Origin: Porites lobata
Taxonomy: Eukaryota; Cnidaria; Anthozoa; Scleractinia; Poritidae
NCBI GenBank assembly: GCA_942486035.1
Contig: CALNXK010000072.1
Span: 1,180,001-1,244,000 of the forward strand
Reading direction: 5' to 3'
DNA length: 64,000 bases
Below the pieces are notes generated by a model, which ran no database searches, was not told where the DNA came from, and was given only the letters and a program-made list of their open reading frames with translations. How positions within the stretch are numbered: position 1 is the stretch's first letter; every line of letters starts with the position of its first letter. Shown piece by piece: positions 55,801 to 64,000 of the stretch. Position numbers and translations under genes: made by a program.

Positions 55801-55939
55801 CTACTTTCCAAGGCTTACAGTTTGATGGGTCATTATAACCACTCTATACGAGTTGATGCCCAAATCGTAATATCAACAAACTGGCCAATCATCGGTGAAC
55901 AAGTTGCTGTTAGTTTTGAGGCACAATAGGTTACCATAG

Positions 55940-56300
55940 TAACAATATGACCTGCTAAAAACACCCTTAATTTTAGCTTTAAGCGCTTATGACTCAAAAA
56001 TGAGCTCGGTGACCCCCATGTTTTATTATCGAATTGTAATCAACATGATAAGATGGAACTTTTTGCAAAGTTTAAAAAAATTCTGCGAAGGGGTTTCAGA
56101 GCCACCTTAAATTTTGGAAAATTTTCCTTTCCCTCCATTTTGGGACTTGCAGCCACTGTGTCCTTCTTCCATAACGAAGCCCGATTTACTCAGATTTAGG
56201 TGTTCTTCCGGGCATGTTCTCTCCAAAACGAGGTCGGTGACCCCCATTTTTTTACATTTCTGACATCACTAACTGATCATCTTTCAGTGGTAAAATTTTC
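55940..56300 (+). repeat. Dispersed repeat with GGTGACCCCCAT motif
   Basis: AAAAATGAGCTCGGTGACCC and CCAAAACGAGGTCGGTGACC start two related stretches at about 55998 and 56226, and GAAAACAAGCACGGTGACCC at 60607 is a third. Each is followed by a T-rich run and AC.TTTTT words. Confidence 0.55.
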
Positions 56301-56309
56301 AGAAAAAAA

Positions 56310-56599
56310 ATCAATGTTAGAACATTTTCGCGCGAACGTCCTTAATTAACACTCTTACTTTAATTACTTTTAGTGTTCAACATTTTTCACAAACTTGTAC
56401 TTGCACCTTTTTATTTTCCCAGTTTTGTAACCATTATTCTACATTTTGCAATTATCGCGTACTTGTTTCTTACTTCATATAAAGTCACTCCCTTGTAAAC
56501 ATCCTTCAACTGAAGATGGTACTGGGTATCTGAAACATTCTTTGTAAATGCAAACGTTTTTACGATAACTGCAGAAATTCTCGCGCGCTCATTGACAAG

Positions 56600-56632
<33 letters not shown>

Positions 56633-57800
56633 TTTATAATTTATGCGATGCGTCAAGGAACGAAAGCGGACAATTTGACAATTTGTTAGTCTGCGGATCC
56701 ACTCGACTATCTCCTCGTGGATCCACAGCTCCTTTCACAATGCCCTTGTTATGATGAAATTCATGATCAATAACAGGACAGACGCATGAAAACTGACGTC
56801 AATTTTTAAGTCGTTTGATTCGAGTCTTTCAGCTACGAAGATTTGGCATCTTAAGATATAAATTTTAGCTTTTGTACATGAAAAGGTAAATTCTGAAGAA
56901 CTCTTGGTAAGAACTTTTTTCCATTTTTTCTTTGTTTTCAAACAGTGCTAACAACAGCATTTTTGGTTAAGCCGACATTGATGCTAAGTATCTCTGAAAA
57001 AAATGTTGCTGCCACTACTTTCTTTTTGAATTCCAATAGCCTTTGCCAGATTCTGGCTCGAGATTTTTCTATTTATAGGTGTTCCGAAGGTACCTTTCTT
57101 AATTATTTATTATTATATGGCTTGTGTTTGAATCCAGTATAACGCGCGCTCTGATTGGCTAAGTGCAACTTAACGACAGGGCATTATTCTCCTGTAATAC
57201 CCACGGGCTGATTACGATTACGGATTATGCAAATTAGGAAAAGAAAAAACACAAAAGGTTATCCAAATCTAGACCATATTTCCTTTATTTACATTTAAAA
57301 TCGTTGTGATACAAGACGATGAGTGACGATTAACATTCAGAGAGTTAATTATATCACTATTTTAAGGAAAAAATGAAGTTACATCGGCAAATTACGAACG
57401 AGTTCATTGGTCAGGGAGAAATTGAATTAAGGCCTCAGTGTACCCCAAATTTGATCATTTTTCAAAAAAGTTGTTTTCCGCCTTTTTAGATAGATCTTAC
57501 AGCAATCTTTTCTAGATCTTATAGCAATCTTTTATTTTAAAAAAATTCTATGAAAAAAGATTGAATGTAAGCAAAGTTATTAACGAAAATTGTTTCTTTC
57601 CATTAATTATCTCTAATTGATAACTGTCAACACGTTGTCAACACGAGAGTTAATTTGCATTAAAAGATCACGTGACAGACGTGGTGTTGTGCGATTTTCA
57701 CACGTTTGTGAGCTGCTTCAAGAATTTTCTAATTTGTAGACAAAAATTTAAAAACTTGTATCTATTCCATGTAGTCGAAGAAAAAAGGCAAGAGTCCTAG
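56310..57800. other. No gene supported
   Basis: Short frames only. GCGCGCTCTGATTGGCTAAG at 57145 matches a motif in the 2192 and 25.7-kb repeats and may mark another element start. A direct repeat, TTTTTAGATAGATCTTACAG / TTTTCTAGATCTTATAGCAA, is at 57483-57530. Confidence 0.35.
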
Positions 57801-57825
57801 CTTGTCCTTTTGCTAGTGCGAAGTA

Positions 57826-57830
57826 ATATG

Positions 57831-57867
<37 letters not shown>

Positions 57868-57972
57868 ACACCAAGAAGAGAGTTGAAAATACGACGCGCA
57901 GCGGAGTATTTTTGACGAAATTGGAGGTGTTTGAATATCCGATGAAACACTGTCTCGAGTGTTTGATATATC
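57826..57972. repeat. Long hairpin, 46-bp arms
   Basis: ATATGTCAAACACGAGAAAC..GGATATCCAAACACC pairs with GGTGTTTGAATATCC..TTTGATATAT around 55 nt. Two similar frames on opposite strands arise only from this symmetry. Confidence 0.8.
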
Positions 57973-57999
57973 TTCTCAATCGAAACAAAAACTAAGGAG

Positions 58000-59470
58000 T
58001 AAATGGAGAAGTAAAATCGTCAAAATCTATGCTAATTAAGACCTGGTATCCAAACCTCCTTCACGCTTATGATTTTCTTTGTTTTAATTTGATGAATTAT
58101 TAATGAGTTTGAGAAGAAACTTTCAAAGAGGAAAAAGGATTCGATTTCATTTGATAAGGATCGAGCTGATGTGTTAGCGGCTAGTGATCGAGGTTCCTAC
58201 TTTGAACAGAAGAAATATTGCTCTAGACGAGGAGGAGCATTGATTGAGAGAACGAGGCCGTTAGTGTTAGTGTTATCCGGGCGAAAATTGAAGGCAAAGG
58301 CTAAGACAAACCCGCAGAACCGGACTCACAAGAGTCTTGGCAAGAGTTGGCCGGTCGAACAATTGTTGCCGGAGATCGCTTGCAAGAAAATCTCTTGAAA
58401 TCAGTTTCTTGTCAGTTTTCTCACGCAGATGTGATTTTGTTAGAGAATGTTTTTGCAAGATCCGTGCTTGGTTCATGTTGGATCGTGTCCTGTCAAAACG
58501 AGAACTGCCCATACATTTCTCTTATCATAATTTCCTTGGCGCTTTCGCTACTCGAAGCGATAACTTCTTGATCAATACCTGCACGAGTTACGTCCTCGAA
58601 GATTTCCTTTCCCTTGTTTACGCGAACGCTTTTTTCGTGTCTTCAGCATCCCTCAAGCTGTTTCGTTAGAGGAAATGTGAATCCACATTAAGCTTAGTAG
58701 AAAACGAAAAATTGAACGAAAATCATTCAGTCCCTACTAACCTACTTGCGCGAGCGGCGGAAATCAGGCTTACAAAGGAGCAACATCCCACCAGGAGCAA
58801 CATTTTGAGCCCGCTTAAGTAAAACTAGTATCCCTAAATGGTAAAAATGCTGCCGAAAGGGAGAACGATATTGAGTATGGTAATTGTTACCCTATGAACT
58901 GAACTGTGAAGAATTGTTTTACACAAGACATAATGGTATCGTTATGATGGGAAATCAATTGAAACTGTCTTCAGGTCGGGGGTTTTCTAGGCTTGAATAG
59001 ATGTTGCGTGCGTGTAGCATTTTTTGCTTCAGAATTTTTGTTATTTCAGCTTTCATTATATAATATTTGATGTTATGCCTTGTCTCCCCTGCCCTAAAAA
59101 AGGACGAAAGTAATAATACTTTTAATGGCAATTGGAAAAGAATTTTTGAGCAGAACTTCATGATGTGTTTCGGTACATAGAGGGGGCTATTATTGTAACC
59201 TGTGAAAACCTGTTTTCCTGAGAAAATGAACGGTGGCTAAACATCAACATTGAGCAATAGACATTGCGAAAAACTGTTTAATAAAATTATATATAAAATA
59301 ACATTTTGTTAAGTACTCTAAAATCTGTCACATCAACATTATGGTATTGAAAATCAGTTGTCTCTCCAACAGTAACTTGCAATGTTGAAAAATCAACTCG
59401 AAACTATTATGAATTTGACATTATAGTCACATTATACTCTGTGAAACAGTACAGTTAATTTTTTTTATGA
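58000..59470. other. No gene supported
   Basis: Frames of 74-110 codons overlap on both strands at 58171-58670 without recognisable content. The rest is AT-rich. Confidence 0.35.
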
Positions 59471-59473
59471 CAT

Positions 59474-59530
59474 ACAGTACCGCTCAGAAATAAGCGAACT
59501 TCGCGTGCGCAGTCTAAACGCGCATAGGTA
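59474..59530 (+). mobile_element. Terminus of the CAGTACCGCTCAGA family
   Basis: TACAGTACCGCTCAGAAATA followed by AGCGAACTTCGCG matches the inverted ends of the 7431-8484 element. The other end is not found. Confidence 0.5.
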
Positions 59531-59788
59531 TAGGTATTTCTTTGTTATTCACCTCTAACTGTTTCTTTTGTGAAGTATTGTTGGACAAAACAATAACTAG
59601 CTTTGTTAGGAAAACTCAAAAAGCGAGAGCCTTTCGATAACAGCCAAATTTGCATGTTGTAAAAACATCTTCAATGAAGCTATCGTATTTCCAATCTAGT
59701 CGATTAATTATCACTGCCTACTTGCAACGACTGCTTGGTTTTCTCCCTGTTTAGGAAAAGAATATCATCCGCTAAGCATACACTTCAT

Positions 59789-59790
<2 letters not shown>

Positions 59791-59820
<30 letters not shown>

Positions 59821-60297
59821 CATACATCTGTCCTGATTTGACAAAACATGGACTCCGGAATCCAGGCTTGAAGGTCGACGATAGTCGACCTTCAAGCCAG
59901 TGGCGTCCACAAAAATTGAGGGGGGGCTCCGTCAAGCACCATTGTGGCAGTTAGCCAGGGCCTTGGTCTACCTACCCTTGGGAGCCCAGGGTCAGCATTT
60001 GAATTTCAGGCCCGCTAGGGGGGTGGGTAAGTTCGGTGTTTTGCCTTGTTTCAACTAAGACTTTTGCTCTGCTTTAAGGGTCAGTACTGGTTCTTGACTT
60101 TGCCTTCTGTTAGCTTAGCTTTGACCGTCGAGGGCAGAAGTAGCTTGGGTTAGGTGGAGGGGCCTCCAGTCCCAAAAGGGGGAGAGAAGGGTGGGAAAAA
60201 ATGACCTAGAGTGCATTTGGCTTTCCCTGGCTATCTTTTGCTAAATCAGGACAGACATACATACATACATACATACATACATACATACATACATACG
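59791..60297. mobile_element. MITE inserted in an (ACAT)n microsatellite
   Basis: The microsatellite runs 59791-59827 and 60255-60297. Between them the 427-bp unit 59828-60254 has ends CTGTCCTGATTTGACAAAA / CTAAATCAGGACAG. An inner hairpin GGCTTGAAGGTCGAC / GTCGACCTTCAAGCC lies at 59865-59898. No coding capacity. Confidence 0.75.
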
Positions 60298-60299
60298 CA

Positions 60300-61400
60300 A
60301 TAACTGGGAAAAAATTTGGCAGAAATCTATGGCTACTTTTTTGGCAAATGAAATAAATGGTACAGATAGAGGCGTAACGGGCCTAATAGAGCAAGTCCAA
60401 ATTATGTTTCCTTTAAAAGATAAAATATCAATTAATAATGAAGGGTATTTGAAGCCATTTTTTCCGGGACGTAGATGATTAAGTAATCAAAGAAAGTCGA
60501 ACTCTGTGTAGTATAACAAACCGCATTGAAGAATAATCGAGCTTATTTGTTGCGCACTGAGATAACCAAACGTCACCTAAATAACCATATTTGTCAGCAT
60601 CGTGGCATGAAAACAAGCACGGTGACCCCTTTTTTTATTACGTTTTTAACATCTCCTTGTACTGTAATGACACCATACCAAGTTTCATTGGAAATCTATG
60701 GCGAGCTCTTTTACTCGGGAATTACCTTAAGTCTAGCAATGCCGTGTAAATAGTGTCACAGCGAAAAAGCCGCCTCACGATCTTTTTATTGCTTTAAGAG
60801 CGAGCAATATATCCAAGCGAAATGTTGTCTTTAAACAATAAGCTTTCTCCCACCCCAGGAAGTTTTGGTTCAGAAAGAAATGGTTCGTTCGTGGAACACG
60901 TTCGCGACGCATTTCGCCGGCTACTGTTCCTGCTAAATATAGCGCGAGTTTGTAAACGACACGTCAATTTTAGTTTAAAAAGCGTTGTTTTCACATCTTA
61001 GTTCGTAGCTTTAACAAGAGTATCACTAAGAATTGTGAAGCAAATTGACTTAAGTTTTCAACCACAGTAAACATAAATAATGAGCCAAGATTCTCAATAA
61101 CTTCGTGCCGCTGTTGACGTGTTCTGCTGAGCCGCTTTTGCGTCACCGGAGAGGAAGTGAAATAAAATATCTCGGTTGTATTAATTGGCGTAAATCGGAG
61201 ATTTTAAACGGTGGTACGTATACGATCTATATCCGTAGAAACGATGTATTATCGGAGTTTCTACCATGCACCGTGCACCGTGAACATGTATTAACTATTT
61301 AATTTTGCACGATAAAGTTTTTGCGACTCTTGTACCTGCCTCTTGCTAATTGTCTATCGACTTTAAGCGTCACGGCAAGTAGTGAAAATAATGATTCTAT
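60300..61400. other. No gene supported
   Basis: Short unrecognised frames only (60526-60753 plus; 60794-60994 minus; 61105-61302 plus). A piece of the GGTGACCCC repeat is at about 60600. Confidence 0.35.
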
Positions 61401-61404
61401 GGTT

Positions 61405-61565
61405 CACTGCGCATCCTAAATCATCCATTGGCGCATAACCACAATTCCTTGCGCCATATCACTGCGCATCCTAAAATATTTCCGTTCGCGCATAACCACA
61501 ATTCTTCGCGCATACCACTGCGCATCCTAAATCTCCCATTTGCGCATAACCACAATTCCTTGCGT
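61405..61565 (+). repeat. Tandem repeat, three units of about 55 bp
   Basis: CACTGCGCATCCTAAAT/A starts units at 61405, 61460 and 61516. Each continues with a variable stretch and GCGCATAACCACAATTC(C)TTGCG. Confidence 0.85.
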
Positions 61566-61823
61566 TTGGTAAGAAAAAGTGATTGCAATCCCCAATAATG
61601 TAATCTTCTGCTGATTATAGAGCTGCCTCGATCGTTCGCTTCAGGCTCACTCGCTGCGGCAACAATAATCCTTCACTTGGTCTATCACAACATGATCTCC
61701 TCTTTGAATTAACCATTATCGTTAATTATAAAGTTCCTTTGAATTTACGATTATAGTTAATCTAGAACACTGTTTCCCAGGCTGTTTCAGAATAGAGCAA
61801 ATTGAAAAAAAAATTCGTGTTAT

Positions 61824-61893
61824 TTGGACTGGATTTGAACCAGGAATTACCCGCCGCTTGCAGGATCGGCTACTTACCACTAGGCCACGGAAG
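61824..61893 (-). ncRNA. tRNA-like segment (SINE head), left
   Basis: The minus strand reads GTGGCCTAGTGGTAAGTAG (box A-like) and GGTTCAAATCCAGTCC (box B) with close to tRNA spacing. Arms are imperfect, so a functional tRNA is unlikely. Confidence 0.55.
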
Positions 61894-62136
61894 AACAAGG
61901 CGACGGGAAGAAATTTAACTAAATTTTTAATAGAGTTTTGCATAGAATATCACTGATGTACAATGATTAGGCCTAAGCGCAGATATTAAATTGTTAGCTT
62001 TTTGTTATGGTTTGGTGATCGACCTTTTCCATTCACTTTATGAAATTATTTTTAGCGAGTAATTATATATGCTTACCACAGGGTGTAGAATAAGTGTATG
62101 AATTATATTGTTTCAAAATCGAGGTTTGTCGAACCA

Positions 62137-62208
62137 GCAACGTGGTGGTCTGATGGTTAGAGGAGAGGATGAGAAAGCGGAGATTCGCAGGTTTGAGTCC
62201 TGTCCGGA
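62137..62208 (+). ncRNA. tRNA-like segment (SINE head), right
   Basis: CGTGGTGGTCTGATGGTTAG is box A-like and AGGTTTGAGTCCTGTCC box B-like. It differs strongly in sequence from the left copy although the tails are almost identical. Confidence 0.55.
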
Positions 62209-62959
62209 CACTGATGATTGTCCTTTTTCAACAAAAATGCTTACTTCTCAGAATTCCTTTCAGACTGTAAGTGTTCTAGATTAACTATAATCGTAAATTC
62301 AAAGGAACTTTATAATTAACGATAATGGTTAATTCAAAGAGGAGATCATGCTGTCTATCAACAGGTCACTATATTCCGCATGTATATTTTCCTTCATATC
62401 TCGAAACGAAAATTTCAGCGAGTAAAGCGCACATTTTAAGTTCGTTTCTAGCGAATTTTCCACGTTTTTCGCTGAAATTTGGAGAGAATGTAGCCCGATG
62501 ATCAGGCAAAAAAACGGTGGAATTTTTATTTTTTGCTTCTCTCAAAAGTTATGACTATTTTAGTGAAGAGAATGCATGTTTTTTCAACTCTCAAAGTTTA
62601 ACTGCGTGTCAGAATCAAACCAGACAAGTAATCAAGAAGACATAGCGATATTAATCGCGTTCTCCCGCTCAAATCTGAGCGGAAACGAACATGTTTAGTG
62701 AACCTCTGTACATTGAGAAATAGCACGCTTTATTTGACAAACCTTAATTTTTTCTACGTTGGTAAATAAACCCTCGGAATCTACAATTATTAAGCTTTCA
62801 GAAAATATATACTTTAGTAGGGTTTGCGTCAACTGTGCGACCGTAACGCGGCGCTGAAGAATGATGGTCATTTCGGGTACACTGATACCTAAAGCGTATT
62901 CAAACAAAGAGAAAAACCACGAAAGGAAAGGAAAACTGCCAGTAAAATGAAAACATTTC

Positions 62960-63391
62960 AGCGATATTTGCCATCAATGGGCTAAGGAAGCATAGCAGAA
63001 GTTTTGGACTTACCGGCTGCTGACCTTGACCACTTATTGGCAAAGCTTTTTTTATAGATATGGGAAAAAGGATGGTGACCGGATTATGAACCTGACACCC
63101 TGTCGGGTTTGCAACGAAGTATACAGAGATTCCTTTCCGAAAGCAGGTCTCCTTTCACTGTCTTTTCACCATTCAAAAGGCAATTGGTGACACCAGAGCA
63201 GTACAGCAGTCAACAGCAACAAATTAATTTCCCTTGCTGTAACACAAGCCAGTTTATCAACATCTTCAGGCGAGCGGTTTTTTTTTATCCGGTGTGAGTG
63301 CCAGTTCAAGATCTTTAACGGGCCAGTAACTATAATCCAGGAATCTCAGAAGAGGCGAAGAGTTTTCATCGAAAGTGACGACGAAGAGTAG
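62960..63391 (+). pseudogene. Decayed DUF3504 (Crypton-derived) family gene
   Basis: LDLPAADLDHLLAKLF at 63005-63050 is followed, after frame changes and stops, by DYEPDTLSGLQRSIQRFLSE (about 63083-63145), wording typical of the DUF3504 core. At 63290-63391 another frame gives CECQFKIFNGPVTIIQESQK and then RRRVFIESDDEE with a stop, a C-terminus often seen on these genes in corals. The middle of the domain is missing, so this is an internally deleted processed-looking copy. The family stems from tyrosine recombinases; no catalytic part is seen. Confidence 0.5.
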
Positions 63392-63731
63392 TGCTGATTC
63401 CGTTTAAATTGTATTTTCTTTTACCGACACGGCCGCACGGCTTTTTATGCAAGTTTGAAGCACTTTTCTGTAGGAGCTGACTTCTGGCGGTTAATTATTG
63501 AAAATGTCGATGAAATTTATCTCGTCATATAGTTACAAACAGGTACTAAAATACTTTTTGTGGCCGTATTGATCATTGTTTTCCACTAATAAATATATTC
63601 TTGACGGAGTACGCGTAAGCTCGCTGAATTCTGTTGTGCAGTTTCGCATCACCGGATGTGAAGTAACGACTTCCCCTTGAATTAAGATTTTTCTTTCTTT
63701 AGAACCGTCTTTCTAGCCATATAATAAACAG

Positions 63732-63870
63732 CTTAATAATCTGGACCGTTCGGTCGTTACGAGAAAATCTCAAACCTCGGTCTACCGTATTGACCTCGCT
63801 CTCGCTCGGTCAATACGGCAAGGCATCAGTTTGAGATTTTCCCGTAACGACCTCACTCTCGGTTATTAAG
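63732..63870. repeat. Long hairpin with CTCGCTCTCGCTC loop
   Basis: CTTAATAA...GGTCGTTACG..AAAATCTCAAAC and CCGTATTGACC pair with GGTCAATACGG ... GTTTGAGATTTT..CGTAACGACC ... TTATTAAG. It belongs to the class of hairpins at 11.3, 26.1, 33.2 and 45.1 kb. Confidence 0.8.
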
Positions 63871-64000
63871 TAGTTATTAATGTGTATTTTTAAGGTCACC
63901 AGACGATATTCTGTGTAACCTGCGATCAGGCATCCCTTTTTTCCGTCCCTTTTTTAATTTGCGTCATTTGAAGTGGGACAAGCTATCATTAAGAAGACGA

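Larger units (their letters stand above)
61688..62352. mobile_element. 665-bp inverted unit with two outward tRNA-like promoters
   Basis: About 80-bp inverted ends (CATGATCTCCTCTTTGAATT ... TAGTTAATCTAGAACACT and complement) enclose two tRNA-like segments, minus at 61824-61893 and plus at 62137-62208, each pointing to the nearer end. The octamer GTCTATCA flanks the unit (61680-61687; 62353-62360). Each half looks like a tRNA-related head joined to the same tail. The whole appears to have inserted as one piece. Confidence 0.75.

Noticed and set aside
57797..57995. Two similar small proteins on opposite strands
   Set aside because: They arise from the palindrome at 57826-57972.
61405..61565. 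CRISPR-like array
   Set aside because: Only three imperfect units with diverged spacers in eukaryotic DNA; it is a simple tandem repeat.
61824..61893. Functional tRNA gene with a TGC-like anticodon
   Set aside because: Arms are imperfect and the segment lies in a mobile unit with a partner copy.

Overview
The window reads as invertebrate animal nuclear DNA, most likely from an anthozoan cnidarian such as a stony coral or sea anemone. This is an inference. It rests on AT-rich, gene-poor sequence; the repeat make-up (Ty3/Gypsy, BEL/Pao, Penelope-like, Polinton-type and CR1/Jockey-like elements plus very many small inverted-repeat elements); and the one apparently intact host gene, a secreted PAN/apple plus fibrinogen-related protein of a type common in corals. 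Most reading frames longer than 60 codons are shadows or pieces of transposable elements.

Layout. 1-2.1 kb: AT-rich DNA and a decayed LINE. 2.2-17.4 kb: a dense nest of non-autonomous DNA transposons: a pogo/Tigger-like family built around GTCCGTATTAGAGAGGT, a 1.5-kb element with 65-bp inverted ends inserted in one copy, MULE-like and hAT-like elements with clear target-site duplications, and fold-back elements. 18.1-22.0 kb: a broken, internally deleted BEL/Pao retrotransposon on the minus strand. 22.2-26.9 kb: more inverted-repeat elements. 26.9-33.0 kb: a structurally complete Ty3/Gypsy element with 160-bp LTRs and an ATAC duplication, whose coding region carries five in-frame stops and one frameshift. 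33.1-34.4 kb: a hairpin element and a Penelope-like GIY-YIG endonuclease remnant. 34.5-37.8 kb: a Polinton/adintovirus-like remnant (zinc-ribbon-like ORF, parvovirus-VP1-like phospholipase A2 domain, protein-primed DNA polymerase B) split by LINE insertions, one of which carries a further LINE.

41.6-51.6 kb: the host gene, three coding exons whose splice phases agree (0.58-kb and 8.4-kb introns). The long intron holds several LINE pieces, palindromic elements and a three-unit tandem repeat. 53.2-54.0 kb: a disrupted LicD-type gene (minus). 54.2-64 kb: SINE-like and GIY-YIG fragments, long palindromes, microsatellites, a 665-bp unit with two outward-facing tRNA-like promoters, and a decayed DUF3504 (Crypton-derived family) gene.

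Only the PAN/fibrinogen-related gene looks functional. Everything else is best read as layered insertions, and nested insertions plus target-site duplications give their relative order.
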